Part shown: positions 49,401 through 61,949 of the stretch, piece after piece
Layout of the letters: each line of letters begins with the position of its first letter
Position numbering within the stretch: position 1 is the stretch's first letter
NCBI GenBank assembly: GCA_016490735.1
Contig: JAEMWC010000193.1
Coordinates: 928,501 to 992,500, forward strand
From: Pachyseris speciosa
Taxonomy: Eukaryota; Cnidaria; Anthozoa; Scleractinia; Pachyseridae
DNA length: 64,000 bases
Direction of reading: 5' to 3'
Translations under genes and position numbers: made by a program
Notes under the pieces: generated by a model
Databases searched by the model: none
Told to the model about the DNA's origin: nothing
The model's input: only the letters and a program-made list of their open reading frames with translations

Positions 49401-52400
49401 AGACGGGAAGTAATCATTTTTTTGTTGCTATTGCCTTTTTTACAGAATTTACCGAAGAAGAGAAAATTGGATTACGAAAGCATAACGAATTCCGCAAGGT
49501 TCACCAAGTTCCACCAATGGTGCTCGACAGAGATATGTGTGATGCCGCCAAAAAATACGCTGAGGAACTTCTTGCGAGGGGGTCGCTTAAGCACTCATCT
49601 GATAAAGACAGACCAGACCAAGGAGAAAATCTTTCCATGGGATGTTCTACTGAAAGTGCACAGCCCATGGAAGAAGCTGTGAAAAACTGGTAGGGTACCA
49701 CAGTGTATGGATAGGGTTTTTTCCTGAGGCAACTCAAATCTCTCAGAGAAATTGCCGCGGCTGTATCCCATGGGGTGTCCCTCTATGGGGGAGGAGGGGG
49801 GGGTAAATGTGAAAATGTGAAAAACAAAATCACTACCCTCGTGATAAATCGTTGAAATATATATTAGAATTCGTGACAAATGCATTACTTGATGACATAG
49901 AAGTCAAGATCCATAAATTATATCTTTTTCTTCAGTAGTAGAGATGACATTGAAGTCTGTGATACATAGCACAACAGACACTAGCAAAATCTCCTCTGCA
50001 CGTGATATATATTACACATCTGTTCGTGATATACATTATACCATGTCCGTGATATATATGTTACAAATAGTAGACTGGGTACCAATGGTACCATTGAGGG
50101 AGATGGGTGTACCTGGGGACGACTACCAAGTAAATATTACTATCATGGCGGAGACGGATATACCGAGCTAAATTATATATTTCGAAAACTCGTAATCTGC
50201 ACTCTGTCTGCAGCCATTGCAGAGATAAGCGTCGCTTCTTATGCAAGCTTCTGATAGCTCTCCCTCAGCAGGATCCCCTTCAATTTGGTACCCAGTCTAC
50301 TTTTGCAACGTATATCACGAACATAGTGTAATACATTTGAGGAACAGATTTGTAATATATTCCACAAACTGAATATTTTTCGTGTCTATGAAATTGTAGA
50401 TTGTGCTAGGCTACACAGTAGCTGAAGAACAATCAGAATTCTATTATTGTTGCACGAAGAATTCACTAATTGGTCTTGGCCCTAAATATAAATCACTACC
50501 AAAGTCGTAGAAAGCAAACTTATGTAACGCAAAGAAATTTCCCAAAAGGATATCCATACCATATATGGTACAGGCAATCCCATAAGTCCAAGCATCCGAA
50601 ATAAGACGGCGGCCATTGAGCTTTGCCACCACAAAATAAGCAAACTAAGGAATCCAAGAAGCATCTTTATTACATCTAACTGAGCAAAATAAAACAGTAC
50701 AACAATAAACTTTAAAAGTAGTAGATAAGAAAAAATGGTCCAGTCTACAGTGGCACATAAAGAACTATCCTGAAACCGGGAGACAAAATGAGTCCAATCT
50801 GAAATGAGATAAACAGACTATGGTTGGCACAGTAGACACGCAAACAGGGAGGGAGGGAATTAGTGAATTCTTCGTGCAACAATAATAGAATTCTGATTGT
50901 ACTTCAGCTACTGTGTAGCTTAGCACAATCTACAATTCTATAACATGTTGCACTCAGAATTCACTAATTGGTCTTGTTCAAAGCAACTGACCTATGAAAT
51001 GACTGCTGTGCCAAATGAAGTAGAGTGGCGTGGACGGTAATAGAAGCGATTAAAAGTTGTTTCTCTGGACCAGTCGGCAGCTGTCAAGATATCCTTAACT
51101 GAGACACCACTCTGACGTGCAGCAGAAGAGGAGGCACCTCTTGTTGTGTGAGCTTTAAAAACATTGGTGTCAATCCCAGCATCTTGTAAAGTCAACTTCA
51201 GCCATCTACCTATGGATGTTGATGAAACCGGGAATAAGGTTTCTGAGTGGCTAGAAATAAAGGTTTACTATCCCCACTACGGTTGCGGAGATTCTCTGTC
51301 TTCTTAATGTATTCCCTGGGACAGGCCAGTGGGCACAATTGAGCATTGCCTTTAAGGGCAGGAAAAAAGAAGACAACATCTTTACCAGGTATTCTGGTCT
51401 TGGTCAGACCTGGAATCCTGAATTCCACACCCTCTGGTAGGAATTGCATGAATGCCAAATCCAAGGTATGCAAATCAGATTGTCGTTTGGCACTTGTGAG
51501 AGCAAGTAACATAGCACACTTTCTCGAGAGACGTTTGAGATCTAAGCTACTGTTATTAGGCCACTTCTCAAACAAGTTAGTAACCAGTGAAACCTCCCAA
51601 GTGCCAGAATAACGAGGTCTAGGTGGTCTTCTATTAAAAACCCCCGCATAAAGTTACATACAATCTTGGGTTGACCCATGGGAGTTCCATCCAATGGTGG
51701 AACTGTGGAGCTAATAGCTGATCGATAAGTATTAATTGTAGAGTATTGTTTACCTTGCTCAAACAACTCCGTGAGGAAGTGAACCATATCGCTCACAGCT
51801 GGTCGAAAGGGATCAACCTGTCGTTGATTACTCCAGCAACACCACTTTGCCCAACAGAACTTGTACTGAGCATTTGTTGATCTGCGTTGGGCAGAGAGGA
51901 GAATCTCTGTAGCTTCTTTTGATATGCCCTCTGAAGAGAGATGTTCCCTGAGACTTTCCATCCTGCTAGAGGAAGGGAGTTGTTTATGACCATTGGATGT
52001 CTGTTCCTCAGTGGGTCCAGTAGTAGGTCGTCGTGGGTTGGAAGCAATAATGGGTTGTCTGTCAGCAACCGAAGAAGGTGGGGATACCAAGGCTGCGCTG
52101 GCCACACTGGGCAAAAAAATCAGCAGAGTTGCAATTTCGACGCTTGTCTTCCTCAGACATTTGCTGATCAGGTTGAAAAGGGGGAAGGCGTAAGCATTCT
52201 CTTCCCTCCAAGGCTGAACTAGAGCATCGAACTGCTCTGCTAGGGGATCTGGTAGATAACTGTAGAATCTCCCCAGCTGCGAGTTGTTCCTGTTGGCAAA
52301 AAGGTCTATTGTAAATGGACCGTACCTCTGATTCAGAACCTGGAACACTTCTGAATCGAGCTTCCAGTCTGCTGCATCTGGCTTCGCCCGAGATTCTGCA

Positions 52401-55400
52401 TCTGCTATGACATTCAGACGACCTGGAATGTGTTCCGCTCGAAGGGTTATTTTCCTGGCCAGGGACCACTCCCAGAGGGTGCGTGCATGTTGATCTAACA
52501 CACTCTGTTTGGCACCCCCCATTTTGTTTATGTAAGCTATGGCTGATGTGTTGTCTATTTTGTATTAGGACATGGGCATTGCTCAGGGTTTTGGTAAAGG
52601 CCTTGATTGCATAGGTGGCTGCAAGCAGCTCCAGGCAATTTATGTGAAGTGCGGATTCCTGAAGATACCAGGTTCCTCTTGTCTCCAACCCATTGCACAC
52701 TGCCCCCAGCCAGAGCCTGAGACATCCGACTGGATTAGTATGTCCGGAAGGAGGGGTTTGACCTGCCTTGAGTTGGCTGTGTTCAGGTTGGTTACCCACC
52801 ATTCGAGATCTAATATAGTCTCTATATCTAGAGTTACCTTCTGATGGAGGGGAACTCCCTGTTGGTCTAGAGAGTTCTTCTGATGTTGCAGTGCCTTGTA
52901 ATGCAGAGGAGCCTGGAATACAGCTGCCTTTGCTGCAATCATTTTGCCAATTAAACGTTCTAGATCTGACTGTGAAATGCTCCTGGAATGTAGAAGCCTT
53001 CTGCATTCGTGTCGTAGGTTCAAGACTTTGTTGTCTGGGAGGGAAAAGCTTATGTGTATGGAGCTGACCACTACACCTAGGAATTCCACTTCCTGTGAAG
53101 GGAACAGAATAGATTTCTCCATATTCACAACAAAGCCCAGATTCTCTAACAAGTGGATCATGAGGGATGTATCTCTTAAAGCTCCCTCCTTGTGAGAATT
53201 CAAGATTAACATGTCGTCTATGTAAATGCACATCCTTATACCCAATCTCCTGACGTAAGCAACCAAGGGCTTCAACACTTTTGTGAAGACCCGAGGTGCA
53301 GATGTGAGACCGAAGGGCAGGCATGTGAACTGGTAAGTTACATTCTTGAACTGAAAGCAAAGTAGCTTCTGGTGTATTGGGTGGATGGGAACAACAAAGT
53401 ATGCGTCCTTGAGGTCGATTTTGCACATATAGGCGAGAGGAAGAAGAATAATAATAATAATAATAATATATAGGCTTATATAGCGCTGTTTCTAAAAATT
53501 CAACAGCGCTTTACAATATTCACAATTAAAATAATAAAAAAGATAATCATTAAAGCTAATCAATTAAAAACTAAAACTATGAAATAAAGTAACGCTTAAA
53601 AAGAAATGTCTTCAACTTAGATTTGAAAACAGTCAGTGAATTACAAGATCTTATATCATCTGGAAGACTGTTCCACAGTGCAGGGGCAGCACAAGAAAAG
53701 GCCCTTTGCCCGTATGATTTAAGATTAAATTTCGGTGTTACAAGGAGAGATTTACCCGAGGAGCGTAATGATCTTCCAGGTTTGTAAACAGATAACAGTT
53801 CAGAAAGATATTCAGGTGCCATACCATGTAGTGATTTGAATGTTAGAAGTAAGATTTTATAATCAATTCTCTCAGTCACAGGCAGCCAGTGTAGCTGTCT
53901 CAATATGGGTGTTATGTTATCATACTTGTTGGTCCCCATGAGGAGGCGCGCCGCACTGTTCTGAACAAACTGTAGTCTCTGAGTTTGATTCTTGGAAAGA
54001 CCGGATAAAACGGAATTACAATAATCAAGCTTTGAAGTGATAAATGCGTGAATAAGGGTCTCGCAGTGCTTAAAAGATATAAATTTCCTAATTTTGGCTA
54101 TGTTATTTAGATGGTAGAATGCAGATTTGCAAATGGAAGCGATCTGTTTATCCATAGAAACCAAATTGTCAAACCAGACGCCGATATTTCTTGCAGAGGT
54201 CGATGCAGTGACATAATCAGATCCGGCATATATAGAATTGAGTGTTGGGGTCGGCCGATGGCGAGCATTAAGGACTAACAGTTCAGTTTTATCACCATTC
54301 AATTTCAACCTGTTTATCATCATCCATTGTTCAACGTCTTTAATACACAGTTCAACTCGAGATGTGGAATGCTCTGGTTCCCCTGCAGCTGATTGACAGA
54401 AGCTTAAATAAATTTGCGTGTCGTCCGCATAGAAATGATAAGACATGTTGTGCTGTTTGATTACATTAGCAAGCGGGGCAGTGTATATGGAATATAGCAT
54501 GGGCCCTAAAACAGAACCCTGTGGGACGCCATATTTCAGACAACGGCTCGAGGAACGTTCGTTCTCAACATAAACAAATTGGCTCCTATTTAGAAGATAG
54601 GATTGAAACCAAGTGAGAGCCTTGCCTCGGATTCCAAAGCAATGATCAAGTCTATTCAACAAAATGGAATGGTCAACAGTATCGAACGCGGCAGAAAGGT
54701 CCAAGAGTATAAGTATAACACACTGACCATCATCAATAGCTCGGAGAACATCATTGTGAACACGGGTCAGTGCGGTCTCAGTGCTATGACCGGCCCTATA
54801 AGCAGATTGAAATAGCTCCATAAGGTCACCATTATTGAGATGCTCATTCAAACGAGCAGCAACCACTTTTTCTATTGCCTTGGATACAAATCGGAGATTG
54901 GAAATAGGCCTGTAACTTGGATAGAGTTCATGATCAAGGGCCTCTTTCTTGATTATAGGGGTAAGAGCGGCTTCCTTGAGTTTCATAGGAACGGTCGCAT
55001 TATCAAGCGATAAGTTCACAATACGCACAATAACAGGCAACAAGACATCGTAACAATCCTTCAGCAGAGCACCAGGTACTGGATCTAAGATACAGGATTC
55101 CCAGCCGTAGTACGTAAAAGAGAAGACAATTCTGTAACATTAGTCGGAGACAATTCAAGCAATTCCGTAGGAACATGACAGGTCGAAGCTTGAGGCAAGT
55201 CGGTAACTTCTAGCATGTTATCCCTGAGAGACCGAACCTTATTCTCAAAAAACTCAGCAAAGGTGTTCGCGAGATCAATGGCGTTTTCATGCGATGGTAG
55301 TTTTGGTGTTGCCTTGAGATGTAACAGTTTTACAAACGTTGAGAACAATACCCACGGATTAGAACTATTGTCCTTAATGGTGTCAGCGTAAAACTTCATC

Positions 55401-58400
55401 CTTGAGTCTGCAATTAGCCTGTTAACGCATTTGCATTGTTCGACGAACATTTCCCTATTAATCGTAAGTTTGTTTTTGCGCCATATCCTCTCCAGTTTCC
55501 TTCTTTTTGCTTTTTCCGTTCTGATATGATCATTGTACCACGGCGCAGCAGGTCGTAGGGTAACAACACGTTTCTTAATAGGCGCGTGTTGCTCAAGTAA
55601 TCTCGATAATGTGCTCTCATAGCAGTCTATTAGAGCGGAGACACTCTCAAACTTGTCATAATTTGCTAATTCTGAATTTCGAATATCCTGGCTAAAACAT
55701 TCTCTATCAATCGACCGCAAATTCCTATATGTTATCTCCCGCCTTTCAAGACCTGGTTTCTTGATAGACAACTCGCAATGCACCGCAGAATGGTCGGATA
55801 TAACTGGATCAGACACTTTGATGTATTTGATAAAGTTATCATTGGCTTTAGTGATCACTAAGTCTAGGAAGAATGTCTGCAACCACCTTCAAGTCCTCCA
55901 TCCTGAAATGATGGTGACGCACAAATAAGTTTAGTGCGGACAAGTTTATTACAGGGCGTTGCCCACCCCCCTTTTTTTCCACTAGGAAAAGGTTGCTGTA
56001 AAACGTTCCCTGTGATAAGGAACTTTTTTTATGGCATTCTTGTCTAGAAGACTGACAGTCTCGTCCTCTACTAAGGCTAGTTGACGGGCATTCAACAAAT
56101 GTTGGGAAGGCAGCCTGGACTGCCTGGGAACTCCTGTTAGCTCTAGCCTGTAACCCCTCACAGTGTCGAGAGTCCACTGGTCTGATGTTAACATTTTCCA
56201 GTCCTGGAGGAAATACTTTAGCCTCCCTGCCCATGGAATGTTCTGTAGGTTGATGCAAACAAAGGGTAGGGGGAAAATTGAAGGAATATGAGGGAAGCTT
56301 ACCTCTGTTTCTCCTGTGTGTAGTTCCTGTTGGGGGCTTGAGAGGACTGTTTGTTGGACTTCTGCCCGACTGTGAGCCTCTGGTCCTGCCCCCCCCCCCC
56401 CCCCCAGGTAAGGCTTCCCTTGGGAGGGGGCCCTCCGAAAAGGCTGGTTGTTATTATTAGGCCTTTTTCTGTGAAAGCTTTGCTTGCCTCGCAGTCCAGA
56501 AGGTGAAGAGACTTGATGAGAAGAGTGGACAGTCTGCCCTTGAGTGTGTGATGAACTGTTGTCTCTGATAGGCTTCTTTTTGGTTGCATTTTTTCTAAAA
56601 TGAGGCTGGATGTCTTTAGAAACTTTCTCAGCCAATTCACCAACAAAGTTAAGTTCCTTGGCTTTAGATTCACCGAAGAGGTACTTCTACATAGGATCAG
56701 AATGCTTACCAAGTTCAGTGATGTCAGTAATATGTGTAGACTTGACAATATCCAGACGTCTGTGTTTGTTGACAGTCGCCACGGCATGCCCTAACAAGCG
56801 AAGGCTCTTGAGAACGAGGTTAATGGCTTCATCAATCTGTATAGCCTGTGGGTCTTTTTTAAATGTTGGAGAAGGATGCAAAGTGGACCAGCTGCATCCA
56901 TATAGTTTCTCTCGGTCATTTGAAGATCTTGCTCCCAACGAAGACTAGCGAGTGATTGTTTACCTTGAATAAGGACGAGCCATTTGTCCAGCTCTGGCAC
57001 GTGGAGAGCGGGAACATCGGGCTTTGGAAATTGTTCGACGAGCTCGTTATGAGCTTTGTCCTCCATACACGAACGGAAATAAATATCAACGATTTCCTTA
57101 AGGTCATCGTCGATCTTCCACATACAATATCGATTTTTTGTGGAACCAGAAGGAGGAGGAATCTCATCAACCACTGTCACTTTAGAAGAGTGCTTCTTCG
57201 CTTCCTCTTTCGCCGGCAACAAGGCTGAGGCAAAGGGATCGTTAGAATTACCTGAAGTCTTAGCAACCTTTTTCGCAGGTTGTTCCGTATCGCTGAAAGA
57301 AACGCAGCTTGGTGCTAGAACACTAAGCTGACTAGCTGGGTAGGATCTCTTTTGGCCGGCTAGCTGATGGTTCGGACTGGACTGAAAGCCGCTCAAAGAC
57401 AAACGGGTGTCTTGCAAGGCCGACTGATCCTGAGAGGAGCCGATAACTCAAGCAGTTTAAGGCCTGGGTCAGGGGGCGTTTATTAGAGAAAACGGTTTTT
57501 TGGGATATAAAAGCCCAGGGGAATGACACTGAAACCAAATTCGGCACACGGGTAGATCTCATCATCCTTAACACTTTGACGTGAAATAAACGTTATTTTA
57601 GATCACGTGGCGTGTCACGTGACCATTTCTTTGAAATCATCACTTATTTGAGGAGTAGGTGACTTTTGTGGGATATAATATCGAATAAAAACGCTTTTCT
57701 TATGCGTATTAATTATTTCCAGCGTCTCACGTTTGGAGCGACCGTCCATCGTTCTCAACAAAAAACTTGTGAGGGCAAAGGTCATTTTTCTTCCCAGAAT
57801 TCAACCTTTAGCTGTTGATAATTTAAAAACTAAAACTCGTGAGCAATCACTCCAAGCGTAGAAAGTTAGATATGTTGGATTTATATTAAAAACGCTGATT
57901 TATTTATCTGTAAACTTAAAATCCGCCACCGCATCGCCGATTTAAGACTTTTTCAAATTTTGATCACGTGACTGATCACGTGATCAAATTTATACGTTAA
58001 GGCAAACAAGGACAACAAGATTTATCTTCAGGGAAAGTTTCATCCAGTTCTAGGCAATCTGGAAGAAGATATTGGCGATCAACCATATTTATGAACATAT
58101 TTCTAAACCCAGGCCTTAAACTGCTAGAGAAGTTCGCCCTCCTCCAGCGTAGAATTGCCATTAAACGATCCCCTTGGGGATGCAGGCGTCTTGTCACCAT
58201 TTTTCGAGCCCGTAGACTAATGGTGAGATAAATTCTCATCCTCCATAACCGTTAAAAGAAACCTCAAGAGAAGATTGCAAACCAAGTTTCTTCGCGCGCA
58301 AAGTGAAAATGGCCGCCGTCTTATTTCGGATGCTTGGACTTATGGGATTGCCTGTACCATATATGGTATGGATATCCTTTTGGGAAATTTCTTTGCGTTA

Positions 58401-61400
58401 CGTAAGTCTGCTTTCTACGACTTTGGTAGTTATTTATATTTAGGGCCAAGACCAATTAGTGAATTCTGAGTGCAACATGCTATAGAACTTATATCACTAT
58501 AATCTGTATCACAGGGGAAAAGGTGATAATTTACATATCTCACAATTTGTCACCTACGATATCAAGCAAGTAATGTGCGGTCAATGTACATATCACATGT
58601 AGAAGTCCTAATATATATTTCAAAAAGCGATTTATAAAATATTTAAGATAGTAAGCGTCCACTCATTGGTCAATAGGTGTGCTTAGATGAGAGTATGTAA
58701 ACACGGTTGTGATGTCACGCTGTTTGTGTTTCCCGGTACAATTTGAAAATATTTCAAAGCTTTTGCAAGACTCGTAAAGCAATTTCAAGTACAAATTTTT
58801 TAGGAAGTGGAGAAAGAATTGCCAAATTTCGATTTGGGGTTTAGCTATCTCTTTCCCCTTGAGCCCGAAGAAAGAAAGCAAAAGAAAAACCACAGTGCTT
58901 TGCCTGCCTCGATGATCGTGAGCTAGACGACCTAAAGCGAGGCTAAGAGGACAAAATATGCAACAAAATAGACAGTAAACGTTTTTCAAGGTAATTTTTG
59001 CATGAAGTACTACAATAAAATTATCTTTTAAAAAAATGTACACGAAAACGTATACCAAACTACACGCTTTGCGCGGCCGATCGGTTGCCATGTTTTGGCT
59101 CTCAAATTAGCGTAAAATGTATTTTCTCTGAGACCTTCTCAGCTTAACTTACTACAACCTGGATCCGCTGCTTAGGCTATAATTCCTATCCAGCAAAACT
59201 TCTCAAGGCGCAATGAGCGACTCAACTTCTCAACCTTGTTCTCGGGCTGGCAAATCGGGCAAGTTCATGTCTTTTTCAGAAGCGGTCAAGCACAGTGACA
59301 TTCATTTCTAGCTTAAATAAACTTCTCATCTTGATGTTCTTTCCTTAGCGATTCGTATATTTTGAACATTTCTTCTGGTTCTCGCCGAAAGTTCGGTATT
59401 TTTCTGCACGATTTCGGAGGAATCAAAGCTGAAATCGCTTTGATCAACATGGCGCTCGCATCTGGCTTGCCAAAAATTTCAACTTGATTTTGACTTTTAC
59501 TGACGCGATCTTAATTCTGATTGATTCATATGTTGTCAGTTGCGCGTTATGATTGGCTAGTGGAAAATACGATTGTTCAGAGCGTTTATTAAGAAAATCT
59601 ATTTCAATCAAGAAGTAAATAAACAAACGTTCCCTTCATTTGTCGAATTATTTTTCTAGGAATATTTTTATAATAGCAATAGTGGACTTTTTTCCGTGTT
59701 TACCTAGGATCATCTAAACACGAAGGGGGTGGGGGGGGGGGGAGGGGGAGCTGGGAGAATTCGAGACAGCTATGCAAAACCGAGACGCAGTCGAGGCTCA
59801 ATCGGTGAGATTGGAGATTAAAGTAAAAAATCAAAGAGAGACTGGGGAGAGGCGCGACAAAACTCCCCCAGTCTCCTCTTAGAGCATTCACTTCAGGTTC
59901 ATCAGTCTCGACGCGCTATGGCTTCATTGAAGTTATTCAGGGGGATTGCCTGTCATTTTCCTCGAAATGAGACACCCTGATCTAAAAACCAAGACTTAAA
60001 TTTAGGCTCATTATAAGAATACATTGTCAAGGAATGGAAAGACATCCTGTTCTCAATCGCAAAAACGTCGGGGCGGGAGAGATTCATTTTTTTCAAAATC
60101 TCGCTCATACCCCGGCATTGGCGAGGCTAGATTTTGCTTTCGAAAACGGCATCGATCTACACCAATCGGCTTTAAAAACCGAATGTTGTGATGGTAGACG
60201 GGAATCACAACATTGGCGAATTAGATTTACGCAAACACATCTGGCCAAAGTTATCGGTCTGTTCTTACAAGGAAATCACACATTCTGGTCAGTCTAAGAT
60301 CGGTATAGTTGCAAGGGCGGAAACTAACCTGACGCTCATCGTAAAGAAATGTTCTGAAAAATCCAACCTCGTTCCCAAGGATTTTAACCTTATGTCAAGT
60401 TTTTCCTCGCTGGTCATGATTTTCTTTGAATTCCCGGATATTGCCAATCGATTTGAAAAAAGGGAATGTCGCAACGCCCTTTTTAACACAATTATTACGC
60501 ATTCCTTAGCCTGGTCCAAAACGCTAAGAAACGATCCCTAGCACCTAATTTCTGAAGCGGGGAGGTGGTGTGGGGAAGAGGAAAGGGTTTATCGTAGATT
60601 TTAATTCCGGAACATTTGAACTCAGTCACTTCGTTTAACAGCTATTCCGAATTAAGAATGAGCAGAAAACAAAAACATAGAAACAAAGAAAGAGACACTT
60701 TAAAGTACTTAATGACTATAAGTCAGTACGGATTTCTAGAGATTGGCTTTCAAAAGTTTATTTATTTCTTTATTTCTTTATTTATTTCTTTATTTATTTA
60801 TTTATTTATTTCTCGCTCTGATTTTGTTTATCATCGGCTGCAGTCGTCCAAACAACTTCATTACACAATGGTGAAAAAATTGAGGAGACAACGCAATTCA
60901 AGGAACCACATATTGGTCGTCGCTACTAGATATTTTATAGAAAAAAAAAATACTTTAAAAAAAGAGATTTGTCTCCGGAAATTTTTAAAGGAAAGACCGT
61001 CCCCCTTCTTGAAGAAACAAGTCATTCCGAATAATATCCTGGGAGCAATATTTTAAAGGATGTTAAACCGGTCTTACAATTAGGGAAAAATGTTAGAAAA
61101 ACTAATTTGAAAAGATCCTCAATTCGGTTATGAGCCATTCATTCGTAATTACCTTAATTTTCAAAGGAACCTTTCAGGAATCCACGCGTAGAATTTTCAC
61201 TGACTGACCGATCGACCGACCGGCCTACTGACCGACCAGCTGGCGGACTTACTGTCGACTGAAAGAATGACAGTCTGGCTGGCTGGCTAAACGAATGGCT
61301 TGACTGAATGAAGGACTTGACTGACTCACTAATTTGAATTGATTGCTTGATTGCTTGATTGTTGCTTGAACGATTCTTAAAAAAATTATTTCAGGTATAA

Positions 61401-61824
61401 CGAAGTCTGTGATCCTGGTTACGACTTCGCTAACGGAGGATTTTCAAGCGGAACTGGTCATTTTACCCAAGTGGTGTGGAAAGGGAGCATTAAGCTTGGC
61501 ATCGGAAGAGCTGAAGGAAAAGACAAAGGAATGAAGTGTGCTTACATTGTTGGCAGATATACACCAGCTGGGAACATGCAGGGTGATTTTAAAGATAATG
61601 TACCTAAAGGAAATTTTGACAAAAGTTACTGCAACTCCTTAAAATCAAAAAGAAGAAAATATTATGATCAAAATGGCAAAGAAGTGTTAATCAACACTCC
61701 ATTCACAGAAGTCGATGATCCAGTTTTGATAAATGGAGTCTCCCAGCATGCTAAGATCCCTGTTCCAGAGCTTCTTAACAGCAAGAAGAAAAAGAAAAAT
61801 TTTGTGGGTTCTACTCATCAGTGA
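46475..61824 (+). CDS. CAP-superfamily secreted protein, gene 2 (very long last intron)
   Basis: Exons 46475-46538 (signal peptide MSKNMWFCYALLIIWAVQVQ-A), 47998-48348, 49446-49689 and 61395-61824 join in phase to 362 aa with GT-AG introns. Exon 2 encodes the same IKIAGTGTIGKNG module as gene 1, then a Pro/Gly/Thr-rich linker with repeated GTPTPG(A/V)PTEGT units. Exons 3-4 encode the CAP domain (RKHNEFR, MCDAAKKYA, GENLSMGC; GHFTQVVWKGS, KCAYIVGRY). The tail is longer and more basic than in gene 1, with KSKRRKYYDQNGK and a terminal KKKKN. AATAAA lies at 61944-61949. The last intron (11.7 kb) holds DIRS and LINE insertions. Confidence 0.85.
46740..46845. repeat. Hairpin MITE
   Basis: CAATTAGAATATTCGCTCTC(GATTT) pairs with the right arm AAATCGAGAGCGAATAATCT (AATTG); the loop is about 45 nt. 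It lies within intron 1 of CAP gene 2. Confidence 0.65.
47344..47382. repeat. Near-perfect 39-bp palindrome
   Basis: GGGGAATATATATTTCCCC followed by its complement. It lies in intron 1 of CAP gene 2, next to a related GGGGGAATATATATCTCC unit. Confidence 0.8.
47721..47864. mobile_element. Small MITE holding telomere-like repeats
   Basis: The inverted ends are CTAGGGAAAGCGCGTCATCC and the right-hand GGGTGACGCGCTGTCCCTAG. The middle (47770-47793) has TTAGGGTTAAGGTTAGGGTT, resembling TTAGGG telomere repeats. Confidence 0.55.
48480..48640. repeat. Foldback repeat after the CAP gene 2 linker exon
   Basis: TTGGCCAAGC...GGTCAAGATGGCGGGATA pairs imperfectly with TATCCCGTCATCTTGACC...GCTTGGTCAA. It contains the inverted pair TTTATGGACC/GGTCCATAAA. 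Confidence 0.55.
49970..50393. repeat. Inverted-repeat element next to the DIRS end
   Basis: The left part (CGTGATATA..., AGTAGACTGGGTACCAA) is mirrored by TTGGTACCCAGTCTACT...TATATCACG on the right. About 420 bp, non-coding. Confidence 0.5.
50866..50986. repeat. DIRS internal complementary region
   Basis: The first about 80 bp is the reverse complement of the left terminus (GAATTCTTCGTGCAACAATA...). The last about 40 bp (TGTTGCACTCAGAATTCACT AATTGG) is the reverse complement of the right terminus. It thus carries a head-to-tail image of the ends, needed for circle formation in the DIRS model. Confidence 0.75.
50992..52522 (-). pseudogene. DIRS RNase H end and tyrosine recombinase, frame-broken
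   Basis: From 52522 downward: the RNase H end (AEHIPGRLNVIADAESR), a linker, and the N-terminal recombinase domain (EQGKQYSTINTYRSAIS). After a frame change near 51640 comes the catalytic part with SAKRQSDLHTLD (Arg). After another break near 51210 comes HTTRGASSSAARQSGV (H-x-x-R) and ETTFNRFYYRP (Tyr nucleophile). At least two lesions, so this copy is inactive. Confidence 0.75.
52523..53437 (-). pseudogene. DIRS reverse transcriptase/RNase H, 3' part
   Basis: RT motifs IDLKDAYFVVPIHP, CLPFGLTSAPRVF and YIDDMLIL are intact up to about 52640. RNase H then continues through two frame changes (INCLELLAATYAIKAF in one frame, DNTSAIAYINK in another). The RT N-terminus lies beyond the LINE, at 55874-56000. 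Confidence 0.75.
53577..55043 (-). pseudogene. LINE reverse transcriptase (CR1/L2-like)
   Basis: The 488-residue frame has YRPISNLRFVSKAIEKVV, LLDLSAAFDTVDHSILLNRL, GVPQGSVLGPMLYSIYTAP and YHFYADDTQIYLS (ADD catalytic pair). A C-terminal PALWNSLPDDIRSC block is typical of CR1/L2. It is open but is separated from the endonuclease part by a break near 55044-55085, so the element is not intact. Confidence 0.8.
55085..55865 (-). pseudogene. LINE endonuclease end and linker
   Basis: It starts inside the endonuclease (FLDLVITKANDNFI, SDPVISDHSAVHCEL) and runs through a charged linker (RTEKAKRRKLERIWRK). The N-terminus is missing through 5' truncation at 55865. Confidence 0.75.
55874..57420 (-). 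pseudogene. DIRS Gag-like region and start of reverse transcriptase
   Basis: The frame 57417-56791 encodes a Gag-like protein (PAKKVAKTSGNSNDPFASAL; KWLVLIQGKQSLASLRWEQD). It continues in a second frame, 56635-55982. The RT begins in a third frame (YSNLFLVEKKGGGQRPVINL) and is cut at 55873 by the LINE. The frame changes include a C-rich tract at about 56391-56406. Confidence 0.65.
58488..61394. other. Rest of CAP gene 2 last intron
   Basis: No gene seen. It holds a G-rich tract near 59725-59750, a (TTTATTTC)n-type tract at about 60758-60813 and degenerate GACTGACC/GGCTG simple repeats at about 61195-61375. Confidence 0.5.
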
Positions 61825-61943
61825 TGTGATGTAGTTAAATGAGTTCCTCCGTCTGTAACTTTACTAGAGCAAGTAGAACTAGTAATAATCAAGGATTCAG
61901 AGTAAAGTGCGTCCGATTTGTTTTATCTCCACTTATACGATGG

Positions 61944-61949
61944 AATAAA
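61944..61949 (+). terminator. Poly(A) signal of CAP gene 2
   Basis: AATAAA, 120 nt after the stop codon. Confidence 0.6.

Larger units (their letters stand above)
53446..55865 (-). mobile_element. 5'-truncated CR1/L2-like LINE inserted in the DIRS RT
   Basis: It is flanked by AGGAAGAA on both sides (53438-53445 and 55866-55873), an 8-bp target duplication. The 3' end is an (AAT)n-type tract on the plus strand (TTA repeats on the minus). It has the end of an APE endonuclease (VSDPVISDHSAVHCEL), a linker and a full RT. 5' truncation is typical of LINEs. Confidence 0.85.
50394..58487 (-). mobile_element. Degenerate DIRS-type tyrosine-recombinase retroelement
   Basis: It reads on the minus strand in the order Gag-like, reverse transcriptase, RNase H, tyrosine recombinase. 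The inverted termini share about 170 bp (50458-50635 with 58305-58473). An internal complementary region at about 50866-50986 joins sequences complementary to both outer ends, as in classical DIRS elements. Several frame breaks are present, and a LINE splits the RT. It lies in the last intron of CAP gene 2, antisense to that gene. Confidence 0.85.

Noticed and set aside
52062..53426. 454-aa minus-strand ORF in the DIRS region
   Set aside because: Most of it is a shadow frame of the reverse transcriptase; only a short part near 52600-52680 belongs to the RNase H after an indel.
60188..60541. 117-aa ORF in the CAP gene 2 intron
   Set aside because: No recognisable motif, no splice or promoter support; probably chance.
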